64,000 nt of DNA, taken from an uncultured Clostridia bacterium. GTDB lineage: Bacteria > Bacillota > Clostridia > Christensenellales > UBA1242. The stretch is taken from NCBI GenBank assembly GCA_944350085.1, contig CALVNY010000009.1, forward strand, positions 1 through 64,000, in the 5' to 3' direction. The notes below the pieces were generated by a model, which saw only the letters and a list, made by a program, of their open reading frames with translations, searched no databases and was not told the origin of the DNA. The number at the start of each line of letters is the position of its first letter. The stretch's first letter is position 1. This document shows positions 32,259-40,928 of this stretch, piece by piece. A program made the position numbers and the translations under genes.

Positions 32259-33593
32259 ATGCAAAAAAATGATAAATTTATAGTTAAAATTGAAGATATG
32301 GGAATAGAGGGGGAAGGAATTGCAAAAATTGATGGGCAAGTTGTGTTTGTTCCTTTTGCTTTAACTAATGAAGAAGTTGAAATACAAATAATTTATTTAA
32401 AGTCAAAATTTGCTATTGGCAAAATTTTGAACATTTTAAAGCCTAGTCCTTTAAGGGTGGTAGCACCATGTCCGTATTTTACAAAATGTGGTGGGTGCGA
32501 TATTCAACACATTAATTATGAAAATCAGTTGATATTAAAACACACAAATTTAGTAAACACTCTAAAAAAGATTGGTGGAATAGATTTTTGTGTTGAACCT
32601 GTTTTTCCATGCCAAAATCCGTTTAATTATAGAAACAAAATTGCATTGCCGGTTGTTTTTCAAAACGGCAGAACTGTTATTGGACTGTATAGAAAAAATA
32701 GCCATAAAATTGTTGAAATAAATGACTGCATAATTCAAGAACCTTTTGTTAAAAAACTTATTGAAATAACAAACAAATATATTGTTGAACAAAACATTGT
32801 AGGTTATGATGAAGTTTCAAATTTAGGAACATTAAGGCATGTTTTAGCTAGATATTATAACAATCAAATAATTGTTACTTTGGTTTCTACAACAAAAGAC
32901 TTGCCAAAAATAAATGAGTTTGAAAAATTGCTAAAGCAAAATTTTAAAAATTTTGGATTAGAATTAAACATAAATAACAAAAAAACAAATGTTATTTTGG
33001 GCGGTAAAACAATTCACATTAGTGGACTAAAAGATTTAGAGATTGAAGAAAATGGAATAAAATATGGTGTTTCAAACAATAGTTTTATGCAAGTTAATAA
33101 TTATATAAGAAACGCTATTTATAATTTCGTTTTAAAAAATATATCAAATTCAGAAACCATTGTTGATTTGTACAGTGGAGCAGGAGTTTTAACATCAATG
33201 CTTTCAAAAGTTGCAAAAAAAGTTTATGGCATTGAAATAGAAAAATCGGCTGTAAAAAATGCCAATGAATTAATGGAGCAAAATGGCATAACAAATGTTA
33301 CTAATATTTGTGGAGATGCTGAGTGTGAACTTGAAAAATTAAGTGGCTCACTAAAAGGAGATTTTAGTTTGGTGCTTGACCCGCCAAGGAAAGGAATAAG
33401 CGAAAAAACTTGTAATCTTATTTTAAAAACCGAACCAAAAAGAATAATTTATATTTCGTGTAACCCCGCCACATTGTCCAGAGATTTAAAGTTGTTGACA
33501 CAAAAATATGATATATTGTCAATAACACCTTTTGATATGTTTCCGCAAACAAAACATTTAGAAACTGTTGTATGTTTAAATAGTAAGAATTAA
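32259..33593 (+). CDS. 23S rRNA (uracil-5-)-methyltransferase, RumA/RlmCD family
   Basis: A 444-residue methyltransferase. An N-terminal TRAM RNA-binding domain (residues 1-60) is followed by the [4Fe-4S] cysteines CPYFTKCGGC (C71, C77, C80) with the fourth Cys in NDCIIQE (about residue 157), a central domain, and the AdoMet-binding domain with DLYSGAGVLT (about 306) and ADPPRKG-type motif LDPPRKGIS (about 373). The catalytic Cys is in SCNPATLSRDL (about 400). Family members methylate U747 and/or U1939 of 23S rRNA (m5U), and Firmicute RlmCD does both; I do not assign the site. The start follows AGGTGATTT. Confidence 0.95.
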   Translation: MQKNDKFIVKIEDMGIEGEGIAKIDGQVVFVPFALTNEEVEIQIIYLKSKFAIGKILNILKPSPLRVVAPCPYFTKCGGCDIQHINYENQLILKHTNLVNTLKKIGGIDFCVEPVFPCQNPFNYRNKIALPVVFQNGRTVIGLYRKNSHKIVEINDCIIQEPFVKKLIEITNKYIVEQNIVGYDEVSNLGTLRHVLARYYNNQIIVTLVSTTKDLPKINEFEKLLKQNFKNFGLELNINNKKTNVILGGKTIHISGLKDLEIEENGIKYGVSNNSFMQVNNYIRNAIYNFVLKNISNSETIVDLYSGAGVLTSMLSKVAKKVYGIEIEKSAVKNANELMEQNGITNVTNICGDAECELEKLSGSLKGDFSLVLDPPRKGISEKTCNLILKTEPKRIIYISCNPATLSRDLKLLTQKYDILSITPFDMFPQTKHLETVVCLNSKN

Positions 33594-33673
33594 AATAGGT
33601 TTAATTATTGACTTAATTATAAAAAAATAGAGAGTTAAAATAGTTACTTGGTAATATTTGCAAAGGAGAATAA

Positions 33674-34273
33674 ATGAACGAAATTTATTACTTAACAACC
33701 AACAAAGGCAAAATTGCATCTGCAAATCGTGAGTTTAAAGATTCTAATATTAAAATTGTGGGATATGAATTAGAAGTGCAAGAACCATATATTCAAGATA
33801 TTGATAAAATTGCTGAATTTAAAGTGAAAACTGCTTATGATTTATTAAAAAAGCCTTGCATAGCAAATGATAGTGGATTTTACATAGTTGGGTGGCCAAA
33901 ATGTAAAGATTGGCCGGGAGCACTTGTGCATAGAGAATTAATAGATAAAGTTGGCATTGATGGGCTTTTACAAGAAATGGAAAATGTTGCGGATAGAAGT
34001 TGCTATTTTAAACAGTCACTAGCATTTTATGATGGAAAAACTTTTAAAATATTTCATGGTATATCAAATGGGGTGCTTGCTAAAACAAGATTTAATGATT
34101 ATAAAAATAATAGCAGGTGGAGTGAACTATGGGAAGTGTTTATTCCGGAAGGTTATGATGTGACATTATCTCAATTTACTGATGATATGCTTGTAGATAG
34201 AAGCAAAAAGTTTGCGTCAAAAGAAGTTTTAAAGGCTTTTAAAGATTGGATAGAAAATGAGTATAATAAATAA
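33674..34273 (+). CDS. RdgB/HAM1-family non-canonical purine NTP pyrophosphatase
   Basis: A 199-residue enzyme of the HAM1/RdgB fold, which hydrolyses dITP, XTP and similar nucleotides to monophosphates to keep them out of DNA. The substrate loop TTNKGKIASANREF (residues 8-21) and ANDSGFYI (about 74-81, the conserved DDSG) are present, followed by FKQSLAFYDG and a C-terminal SKKFASKEVLKAFK near residue 181. The C-terminal half diverges from standard RdgB (no clear SHR motif), so the substrate may differ. Start preceded by AAAGGAG. Monocistronic, followed by a terminator. Confidence 0.78.
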   Translation: MNEIYYLTTNKGKIASANREFKDSNIKIVGYELEVQEPYIQDIDKIAEFKVKTAYDLLKKPCIANDSGFYIVGWPKCKDWPGALVHRELIDKVGIDGLLQEMENVADRSCYFKQSLAFYDGKTFKIFHGISNGVLAKTRFNDYKNNSRWSELWEVFIPEGYDVTLSQFTDDMLVDRSKKFASKEVLKAFKDWIENEYNK

Positions 34274-34329
34274 ATTTAAAAATTAAATAAATCTTGAATA
34301 ATTTTAAGTTAATTACAAATATTATAATT

Positions 34330-34372
34330 AGAAGATGGCTCATTGATTATATTTACGCCGTCTTCTTTTTTT
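34330..34372 (+). terminator. Terminator after the HAM1-family gene
   Basis: GAAGATGGC (34331-34339) pairs with GCCGTCTTC (34357-34365) with one G-U and is followed by seven Ts. Confidence 0.85.
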
Positions 34373-34411
34373 ATTTATTAAACTATATTAATTTTAAAAT
34401 TATTTCTTTTA

Positions 34412-34420
34412 TGTTATACT
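34412..34420 (+). promoter_or_regulatory. Extended -10 promoter of radC
   Basis: TGTTATACT ends 11 bases before the first ATG, so the message would have almost no 5' leader. Confidence 0.55.
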
Positions 34421-34431
34421 ATTTTTGAGAT

Positions 34432-35190
34432 ATGGTTATGGAAAACAAAAATATACATAGTGGACATAGAGAAAGATTAAGAGCACGAGCACTTGAAACT
34501 AATCTTGAAGGTTTTGAAGAACATCAAATATTAGAATTATTGCTAGGTTTTGTAATACCAAGGAAAGACACAAATCCTATTGCACATAATTTAATTAAAG
34601 AATTTGGTAGTTTAAGTGGGGTATTAAATGCAGAAGTTAACGACTTAACTAAGGTTAGTGGAGTTAGCAATTATTCTGCAAGTTTTTTAGTTTTGCTAAA
34701 AGATGTTTTTAGAAAATACAAACAAAGTCAAGTTAAAAATATTAAAACAATAACTAATACAAGAGAAGCAATTCAAATTTGCAAAAGCGAAATTGGTGAT
34801 TTGGCACAAGAAAACATTTTAATACTTTGCGTTGACAACTCAAATAGAGTTGCCTACAAAAAGATTATTGCAACAGGGTTTAGCAACACTACATCAATTT
34901 CAATAAGAAAAATTGTTGATGTGGTTGTTAAAAGCAATTCAAGTAATATTATTCTTTCACACAATCACCCAAACGGCACGCAAAACCCATCACCGGAAGA
35001 TGATGACACAACTCAAAAATTGGTTTTAACTCTTGGGCTTAGCGGAATAAACATTTTAGATAATATCATTGTTGGAAATGATGGTTGTTATAGTTACTTT
35101 GTAAGTGGAAAACTTAGTAAATATTATGAGAATATAAAAGATAACAAAATTTTGACATTTAATCAAAACAAAGTAAAATACATAAAATAA
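34432..35190 (+). CDS. radC: RadC-like JAB/MPN domain protein
   Basis: A 252-residue protein of the RadC family (UPF0758). The N-terminal part (residues 1-100) contains helix-hairpin-helix elements (KVSGVSNYSASFL, about 80-92), and the C-terminal half is a JAB/MPN domain with HNHPNGTQNPSPEDD near residue 180, the metal-binding H-x-H...D motif. Function is not settled despite the name; a DNA repair or nuclease role was proposed. Two in-frame ATGs at 34432 and 34438 are both possible; the promoter is so close that the message is nearly leaderless. A terminator follows. Confidence 0.93.
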   Translation: MVMENKNIHSGHRERLRARALETNLEGFEEHQILELLLGFVIPRKDTNPIAHNLIKEFGSLSGVLNAEVNDLTKVSGVSNYSASFLVLLKDVFRKYKQSQVKNIKTITNTREAIQICKSEIGDLAQENILILCVDNSNRVAYKKIIATGFSNTTSISIRKIVDVVVKSNSSNIILSHNHPNGTQNPSPEDDDTTQKLVLTLGLSGINILDNIIVGNDGCYSYFVSGKLSKYYENIKDNKILTFNQNKVKYIK

Positions 35191-35218
35191 GACATAAATT
35201 AATGTAATAACAAAAATA

Positions 35219-35256
35219 AAAAAAAGATGTAGGAAAATTTTCTAAATCTTTTTTTT
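35219..35256 (+). terminator. Terminator of radC
   Basis: AAAAAGAT and ATCTTTTT enclose an inner stem AGGAAAATTTTCT, followed by Ts. Confidence 0.7.
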
Positions 35257-35328
35257 GTTCTATTTTACATTGCTTATTAAATTTTTTGTCTATTTATTGA
35301 TTGAAAGATAAAAAAATTAAAATTTATT

Positions 35329-35775
35329 TTATTTCCAATAATAATATTTGGGGTCAATTTTTTCCAAAAAATCATCATCTAAAATTTTCCATTTGGAAGG
35401 TATGGTATTTACAAAATATTCATATATAGGCTTAATAACATAAAATATTTTGTCATCAACATCAATAAAAATTGATGGAACAAAATCTTCAATAAAATTT
35501 ATATCAAAATTAACAATTTCTTTTATATTTTTTTTAAACTCCAAAACATTAAGTTTTAGTGGCTCCAAATTTAATAAAAACTCATTAAAATTTTCATTAT
35601 TTAAAACTTCTAAATTTTTTCGTACTTTGTTTATTAAATTAACATATTTTATTTTGTCAGTGTTTTGTGCTTTATCTAAATTTAGTGCCCACAAAATTTT
35701 TGGTGCTAAGTACCAATTAAAAACATTATTAAACTTTATTCCAACAATAACATTGTTATTAAAACTTGGTATCAT
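35329..35775 (-). CDS. Hypothetical soluble protein
   Basis: A 148-residue protein without membrane segments, beginning MIPSFNNNVIVGIKFNN and ending KIDPKYYYWK. It is rich in Asn, Lys, Ile, Phe and Tyr, with mixed helix/strand character (INFIEDFVPSIFIDVDDK). The start has AAGGAG on its 5' side. A TGTTATAAT promoter sits directly upstream, so it is transcribed alone. No family recognised. Confidence 0.6.
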   Translation of the reverse strand: MIPSFNNNVIVGIKFNNVFNWYLAPKILWALNLDKAQNTDKIKYVNLINKVRKNLEVLNNENFNEFLLNLEPLKLNVLEFKKNIKEIVNFDINFIEDFVPSIFIDVDDKIFYVIKPIYEYFVNTIPSKWKILDDDFLEKIDPKYYYWK

Positions 35776-35793
35776 ACTAACTCCTTAAATATT

Positions 35794-35802
35794 ATTATAA
35801 CA
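35794..35802 (-). promoter_or_regulatory. Extended -10 promoter
   Basis: Minus strand reads TGTTATAAT, 18 bases upstream of the hypothetical gene start. Confidence 0.6.
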
Positions 35803-35825
35803 CAAAGCCCTTTATTTAAAAATAA

Positions 35826-35853
35826 AAAACAAACAACTTATAAATTGTTTGTT
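35826..35853 (-). terminator. Terminator of the charged coiled-coil gene
   Basis: AAACAAACAA and TTGTTTGTTT form a stem with a T-rich tail on the minus strand. Confidence 0.6.
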
Positions 35854-35876
35854 TTTTTGTGATAGAATTTAATATG

Positions 35877-36206
35877 TTATTTTCTTTCTTGTTTTGCTTT
35901 TTCAATTCTGGATTCTGCTTTTAAAATTCTTACATTTGCATCTTCAAGTTCTTTTTCAAGTTCTTTTTGCTTTAATTCTCTTTTTTCTTTATTGCTTAGT
36001 TTTGCATAATTCCAATATTCTTTTGCGTTTTCTTTTGCTCTTTTAAAGGTGTTTTTCCCTCTATTTTCTTCAAAATTTGCTTTTGATTCTGCTTTAACTG
36101 CTTTAAAATTTGCTTTATCAACTTTATGTTGTTCTTTTGCATTTTCACCCATTTCTCTAAATGCTTTTTTAAAGAAATTTTCTTTGCGTTGTTTTTCGTT
36201 TCCCAT
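35877..36206 (-). CDS. Small highly charged helical protein
   Basis: A 109-residue protein composed mainly of Lys, Glu, Ala, Asn and Arg, such as KAVKAESKANFEENRGK and KQKELEKELEDANVR, without hydrophobic segments. It should be a single long charged helix or coiled coil, or partly disordered. AGGAG precedes the start. It begins 25 bases downstream of a two-helix membrane protein on the same strand, so the two are likely co-transcribed. No family recognised. Confidence 0.6.
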   Translation of the reverse strand: MGNEKQRKENFFKKAFREMGENAKEQHKVDKANFKAVKAESKANFEENRGKNTFKRAKENAKEYWNYAKLSNKEKRELKQKELEKELEDANVRILKAESRIEKAKQERK

Positions 36207-36231
36207 TTTTTACTCCTAAAATTAATTAATT

Positions 36232-36573
36232 TTACTTATTTAAAATTTCGTCACTTAATTCCAAAACTTTGTTTGCATATTTTGACTTTCTTGATTTCAA
36301 AATCTTTTTATAAATTAAATATGTTGTTGAAACCATTGCAATACCCAAAATTCCAATTACAATTCCAAGAGGCATAAGATTTGCAAACACTTTCATTGCT
36401 AAACACATGCCTGTGCCCAAAACCAAACTGCCAACTATGCCATAAATGTATGCAAAAGCTATTGCAGGTGTTTTAACTTTTTTGTCCAACAATTTTAATT
36501 CATCAATTTTTGTTGTTTCATGTTTTTCATAATTTTGTTTAATTTTTTTAACTAATTCTTCATTATTTTTCAT
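36232..36573 (-). CDS. Two-helix membrane protein, paralog of the gene at 36703
   Basis: A 113-residue protein starting MKNNEELVKKIKQNY. ATG 36573 has AAGGAGAAAATAAA upstream; an ATG 30 bases earlier has none. Architecture: a charged N terminus, the conserved phrase LKLLDKKVKTPAIAFAYIYG, two membrane segments, then a basic helix KYANKVLELSDEILNK. The same order and phrases appear in the protein at 36703-37131, so the two are paralogs. Function unknown. Confidence 0.68.
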   Translation of the reverse strand: MKNNEELVKKIKQNYEKHETTKIDELKLLDKKVKTPAIAFAYIYGIVGSLVLGTGMCLAMKVFANLMPLGIVIGILGIAMVSTTYLIYKKILKSRKSKYANKVLELSDEILNK

Positions 36574-36681
36574 TTTATTTTCTCCTTTTTTATTAACACC
36601 CATATTTTAGTATTTTAATATTTCTAAATTTTTAAAGTTATAATAAATTTTTGTAAAAGTTTTGTTAAAATTTTGTAAACA

Positions 36682-36704
36682 AAAAAAGATGTAATAACAT
36701 CTTT
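36682..36704 (-). terminator. Terminator of the galU operon
   Basis: AAAGATGT pairs with ACATCTTT on the minus strand, followed by Ts, right after the last operon gene. Confidence 0.7.
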
Positions 36705-37131
36705 AATTTTTGGAATTATTTAATATACTGTTGCTTATTTCCACAATTGTTTTAGAATATTTTTGTTTTAGTTTGTTTTTAATTTGAACATATAAAAAAT
36801 AGTTAAAAATAAGTGGTATTAAACCTAAAAACGAAACAACAATTCCCCAAGCCAAAATTTTCCACTCTAAAACCATAGTTAATCCAAGCCCCATTAAAAG
36901 TGTAAATGTAATGCCAATTATTATTGAAATTATTAATGGAGTGTGTTTTACTTTGTTGTCTAATTTTTTTAAGGTTTGTATTTTATTTTCTAGGTCCGAG
37001 GTGGGAGAGTATTCGTTTTTAAGGCTTTCAATATATTTCCTTTGTTCTTTTGTTGGTGCATAATATGAAAATGTAAAGTTTTGATTTTTGTTATTATCAT
37101 TTATATTTTTATTTTCATTAATATTATTCAT
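36703..37131 (-). CDS. Two-helix membrane protein, paralog of the gene at 36232
   Basis: A 142-residue protein beginning MNNINENKNINDNNKN. The start at 37131 has GAGGAGAAAGTT upstream and overlaps the previous gene's last codons by eight bases; a start at 37146 lacks a ribosome site. An Asn-rich N terminus, the phrase LKKLDNKVKHTPLIISIII, two membrane segments and the tail KYSKTIVEISNSILNN parallel the protein at 36232-36573. It is the last gene of a galU-led operon. Function unknown. Confidence 0.68.
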   Translation of the reverse strand: MNNINENKNINDNNKNQNFTFSYYAPTKEQRKYIESLKNEYSPTSDLENKIQTLKKLDNKVKHTPLIISIIIGITFTLLMGLGLTMVLEWKILAWGIVVSFLGLIPLIFNYFLYVQIKNKLKQKYSKTIVEISNSILNNSKN

Positions 37132-38074
37132 TAACTTTCTCCTCATTATTTCGTGATTCTAAAAAATTTATATCATTAATTTTGTTAAGTTTATGTTTTG
37201 CATTAATTATCATATAAATCCCTAAGGACAAAGTTAAAATTGAAACCACAGCACCTGTTATTGCATTAAATTTGCTATTTATAGGACTATTTGGTGAGAA
37301 TTCTTGGAACATTGCTGTTTGAAGTGCCAAAATTGATATTAAGGCATCAGCCATATTAATGTCTCTTAAACATTTTACAATCACATCTTCTTGTTTTTGC
37401 GCTTTAACAATATTAATAATTGCTAGTGTTATTTTGTAAAATGCATAAAATGCAAAAGCATAAATCATTAAACCTGGGTGTGCAAAACCTTGATTTGCTA
37501 CAACCATTTGAACTATTGCAATTGAAAATGTTAAAATTAAAACTATTAATAAAATTCCACAATTTCTATAATTTTTTAGCTTTTTGCTTTCTAATAAATA
37601 GTAATCAGATTTTCGGTTTTTGCTTCGTCTATTGTTAACAATTGTTCCACCACGCATTGTGCTTAGTATTATGTAATAAGTTGCAAGTGATCCATACCAT
37701 ATAGATAGGGTGGAGATAGCCATTATTGTTTGAAACAAAGCATAAAGGGTGTTAAATGTAAAAGTAAAGGTTGAAAATATAACTGTTCTAAAACCATAAT
37801 TGCGAAGTAAATTATTAGTAAATTCGTATTTATTTGCCCATTTTATTATATTCGCCTTGGTTTTAGGAACAAAATAAATAATTGTATAAATAAAGTAAGT
37901 TAAACAAATAAAAGATAAAACATAAAGAATGTATGAGTAAAATTTTTCTGTAAACCCAAGGCACAATAAAGTTATTGTTGCGCTAATAATTATTATAGCA
38001 AGCACATAAAATAGAATCAATGCCCAGCCTTTTGGATATTTTATTTTGTTTATTATTGCTTTAAATTTATTCAT
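37124..38074 (-). CDS. Polytopic membrane protein of unknown function
   Basis: A 316-residue protein with about eight hydrophobic segments (residues 14-40, 44-70, 95-140 and further to the C terminus) and a cytoplasmic basic loop NNRRSKNRKSDYYLLESKKLKN near 150. It starts 14 bases after the galU stop, and its end overlaps the following gene by eight bases, so it lies in the middle of a three-gene operon. I do not recognise the family, although similar proteins near galU occur in Clostridia to my recollection (not checked). Confidence 0.7.
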   Translation of the reverse strand: MNKFKAIINKIKYPKGWALILFYVLAIIIISATITLLCLGFTEKFYSYILYVLSFICLTYFIYTIIYFVPKTKANIIKWANKYEFTNNLLRNYGFRTVIFSTFTFTFNTLYALFQTIMAISTLSIWYGSLATYYIILSTMRGGTIVNNRRSKNRKSDYYLLESKKLKNYRNCGILLIVLILTFSIAIVQMVVANQGFAHPGLMIYAFAFYAFYKITLAIINIVKAQKQEDVIVKCLRDINMADALISILALQTAMFQEFSPNSPINSKFNAITGAVVSILTLSLGIYMIINAKHKLNKINDINFLESRNNEEKVNE

Positions 38075-38088
38075 AATTTCCTTTGTGG

Positions 38089-38970
38089 TTAATTTCTTTC
38101 ATCTAATTCCTTTGCCAAAGTTAAGATATATTCCTTCATATCGTTTTTGAAATTTTCATCATTTAAACATGCAACAATGTTTGCTTGAACAAATCCAAAT
38201 TTGTTTCCCATATCAAACCTTTTGCCGTTTATTTCTTGTGCATAAAGTTTATTTTCTTTTGCTAGTTTGCAAAAAGCATCAGTTAAGTAAAGCTCTTTTC
38301 CTTCAACTTCTTCACACAAATCTAATTTGTCAAAAATTTCGCTAGTTAAAATTGCTGGCCCTAAATATACAATATTGCTTGGTGCATCTTCAACTTTTGG
38401 TTTTTCAACCATATCAAGAACGGAATAAACTCCATCTTCCAAAGTTTTTGGTTTTATTATGCCATATTTGTATGTGTCTTCCCATCTACATTTTTGAACT
38501 GCCATAACAGTTGTTTTGTATTTATTGTAATTTTCAATTAATTGTTCAATTTCATTTTTGCCATCGCAAAGCATAACTTCGTCACCAAACAAAAGCACAA
38601 AGGGGTCTTTCCCAACAAAACTTTTTACTAGTTTAATTGCGTGACCTGTTCCTTTTGGTTCGTCTTGCATTGTGTAGTACATATTTACTAATTTATTAGG
38701 CTTAGTTGCAACTTCCAAATAGTCAAGTTTTCCAGATTCTTTTAATCTTTGCTCTAATTCAGTATTATGGTCAAAATGACGCATAATGCATTCTTTTCCA
38801 CGGCCCAAAACAATTATTACATCTTCAATTCCTGCTTTTTTTAGGTCTTCAATAAGAACTTGCAAAATAGGTTTGTCAAGCAATGGAAACATTTCCTTTG
38901 GTATTGATTTTGAAATTGGCAAAAATCTTGTTGCCATGCCTCCACATAATATAACTGCTTTTTTAATCAT
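38089..38970 (-). CDS. galU: UTP--glucose-1-phosphate uridylyltransferase
   Basis: A 293-residue nucleotidyltransferase that makes UDP-glucose, the precursor of glycolipid anchors and wall polymers. The nucleotide-binding signature is LCGGMATRFLPISKSIPKEM (about 8-27), a slight variant of GxGTRFLPxTKxxPKEM. Other GalU marks are LIEDLKKAGIEDVIIV, FVLLFGDEVM (about 127) and VEKPKVEDAPSN (about 188). Length and order are normal for the bacterial GalU family. AAGGAGATAGAT precedes the start. It leads an operon with two membrane proteins. Confidence 0.96.
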   Translation of the reverse strand: MIKKAVILCGGMATRFLPISKSIPKEMFPLLDKPILQVLIEDLKKAGIEDVIIVLGRGKECIMRHFDHNTELEQRLKESGKLDYLEVATKPNKLVNMYYTMQDEPKGTGHAIKLVKSFVGKDPFVLLFGDEVMLCDGKNEIEQLIENYNKYKTTVMAVQKCRWEDTYKYGIIKPKTLEDGVYSVLDMVEKPKVEDAPSNIVYLGPAILTSEIFDKLDLCEEVEGKELYLTDAFCKLAKENKLYAQEINGKRFDMGNKFGFVQANIVACLNDENFKNDMKEYILTLAKELDERN

Positions 38971-39054
38971 ATCTATCTCCTTAAACTTCTTTTAAATTAT
39001 ATAACAAAAAATATATTTTAAAAATTAAATTTTAGTTAAAATAAAAGAAAAACA

Positions 39055-39085
39055 AAAAAAGGATTTTAAAAAGATCCTTTTTATT
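39055..39085 (-). terminator. Terminator downstream of the phosphoesterase gene
   Basis: AAAAAAGGAT pairs with ATCCTTTTT, with Ts on the minus strand, about 75 bases after the stop codon. Confidence 0.65.
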
Positions 39086-39160
39086 ATTTTAATTTTTTTT
39101 AAACTATAATTAAAGCACTTAACTATTATTTGTTAATTTTTAAAATGCAAGGTTTTTTAT

Positions 39161-39898
39161 TTAATTGTTTGTTGGCTCATCAGTTGTGGTGTAAGGAATA
39201 TTATCTAAATTGCTTAAATCTTCAAAATCTTCAAATATGCATCTTTCATGAGGCGACACTTGAACATCATAATGGTGGTGACCAAAATACCACATTTTAT
39301 ATTCTGTTTGTTTGTCAATTTCATCAAGCATTTGTGTTGTTGGACTAATTATTGACCAACAAAAACGCCTTTGTATGTTAGTGCTTGTGGTTTCGTGTGT
39401 TAAAATCACATCAACTTTATTTCCATGCTTTTTTAAGTTTTCAAGGGCATGCTGAAATTCGTCTTGTGTTGGGGTTTCTTCTTTCCACCAAGATTCGTGT
39501 TCTACACGAGTTGTGTGACTAGTTCTTTCAGGTGAGTCATAAGAAGTTGCTCCGCCAAATGCTAAAAATGTTTTGCCTTCAATTTCGTAAATTTCGCCAC
39601 GAAGTAAATGTGAAATGTTGCTTGAAATTTTTTGAACTTTGCCACCATATTCTTCGCTCACTTTAAATGTGTTTAAAATGTCAAAATTTTCGTTGTTGCC
39701 ATCTACAAATAAAAACTTACACTTAAATTGTGAATAAAATTCTATGCTTTGATATAAAGCACGGTTGCTCCAAGTAACACCAAAGTCTCCTGTAACAATT
39801 ACAATATTTTCTGGTTTGTTTATTTCTTCTAAAAATTTTCTACTATTAAATTTTCTAACATCTCTAAGACCATGTGTGTCGCCTGTGATGTAAATCAT
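39161..39898 (-). CDS. Metallophosphoesterase
   Basis: A 245-residue calcineurin-like phosphoesterase. The metal-binding motifs are in order: ITGDTHG (residues 4-10, DxH), VTGDFGVTW (about 35, GD), DGNNENFD (about 66, GNNE in place of GNHE), and later HETT (about 156) and GHHHYDVQ (about 219). It should bind two metal ions and cleave a phosphoester; the substrate is unknown. The C-terminal tail is Asp/Glu/Thr-rich. Monocistronic. The GNNE variant is one of the accepted forms of this motif. Confidence 0.88.
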   Translation of the reverse strand: MIYITGDTHGLRDVRKFNSRKFLEEINKPENIVIVTGDFGVTWSNRALYQSIEFYSQFKCKFLFVDGNNENFDILNTFKVSEEYGGKVQKISSNISHLLRGEIYEIEGKTFLAFGGATSYDSPERTSHTTRVEHESWWKEETPTQDEFQHALENLKKHGNKVDVILTHETTSTNIQRRFCWSIISPTTQMLDEIDKQTEYKMWYFGHHHYDVQVSPHERCIFEDFEDLSNLDNIPYTTTDEPTNN

Positions 39899-40144
39899 AT
39901 TTTATCTCCAAAAGGTTTATAGTTAAATGATATCACATAACTTTTAAAATGTGAATAGTAAACTTGAGTTTAGTATTGTGTTTATTTACTTTTATTATTA
40001 AATGTTGTAATATTAGAATGTGATAAGTTAAGATTTTGTAATAAATTTTAAATATATTTTTAAAAATTTTAGCATATTTAAAATTATTTATTTTGTTAAT
40101 AAAATATACACAAAATTTAAGTAAAATTAATTAAAAGGACTTTT

Positions 40145-40687
40145 ATGCAAATATTAATTCAAGGACTTGGAATTATTGTTTTAATTATATGTGTTAGTGC
40201 ATTCTTTTTCAAAAAGAAAGAGTATTTTTTGGCATGCATACTATTGTATAACATAATACTTGCCGTTCAATATGTTTTATTGTCATATTATACGGAGTTT
40301 ATAATTTGCATTTTAGCAATTATTAAAGATATTGTTTATTTTATTTACTCAAAGAAACATTTAAAACCAAGTATTTTTGTGTTGGTAATATTTATAAGTT
40401 TATTTGTTTTATCAAGTATTTTCACTTGGGAAAATTGGTTTTCAATATTCATAATGTTTTCAACAATAATTGGAACTTATGCTTCGTGGCAAGATAACTT
40501 ATTTGTTTTAAGGTTAGGATATGTTTTGTGTTCAATATTTTTAATTTTAAATTATATTTTCACTGGGTTATATACTAACATAATTGCTGAATTTTTAACA
40601 TTAAGTTCTGGATTAATAAGTATTTATATTTATCACATAAAGAAAAATACTAGGGACAAAAATTTTAATAGTGATAAAATAAATTAA
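40145..40687 (+). CDS. YgjV-family inner membrane protein
   Basis: A 180-residue protein with six hydrophobic segments spaced across its length, beginning MQILIQGLGIIVLIICVSAFF. The pattern QGLGxxxxxxxxSxFFFKKKEYFLACILLYN matches the YgjV (Imp-YgjV) family of bacterial membrane proteins, whose function is unknown. The start follows AAAAGGACTTTT. It is transcribed alone towards the tRNA-Ser gene. Confidence 0.72.
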   Translation: MQILIQGLGIIVLIICVSAFFFKKKEYFLACILLYNIILAVQYVLLSYYTEFIICILAIIKDIVYFIYSKKHLKPSIFVLVIFISLFVLSSIFTWENWFSIFIMFSTIIGTYASWQDNLFVLRLGYVLCSIFLILNYIFTGLYTNIIAEFLTLSSGLISIYIYHIKKNTRDKNFNSDKIN

Positions 40688-40707
40688 AAAAACAAAATAA
40701 AAAAATA

Positions 40708-40735
40708 AAGTCTATTTCAAATAGTCTTTATTTTT
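40708..40735. terminator. Terminator shared by the YgjV-like gene and tRNA-Ser
   Basis: AAAGTCTATT and AATAGTCTTT form a stem with one mismatch. The plus-strand T run borders the CCA end of the minus-strand tRNA. Confidence 0.55.
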
Positions 40736-40825
40736 TGGCGGAAGATACAGGATTTGAACCTGTGGAACGGAAAGCCGTTCAATAGATTTCGAGTCTACCG
40801 CATTCGACCACTCTGCCAATCTTCC
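40736..40825 (-). tRNA. tRNA-Ser (anticodon CGA)
   Basis: Read on the minus strand, the 7-bp acceptor stem GGAAGAT/ATCTTCC closes with discriminator G and an encoded CCA. The anticodon loop is CTCGAAA (anticodon CGA, decoding UCG). The long variable arm GAACGG/CCGTTC is the hallmark of a class II tRNA, and with the discriminator G identifies serine. The T loop is normal (GGTTCAAATCC). It is the only RNA gene in the window besides leader RNAs. Confidence 0.96.
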
Positions 40826-40928
40826 AAATTTATGTGCGTTTTAAGTATATAATATTTTTTATTTATTTTCAACTTTTTATTAAAATTTAATTTTGATTGT
40901 AAATAAATAGCAACTTAAAAAAAAGTTG

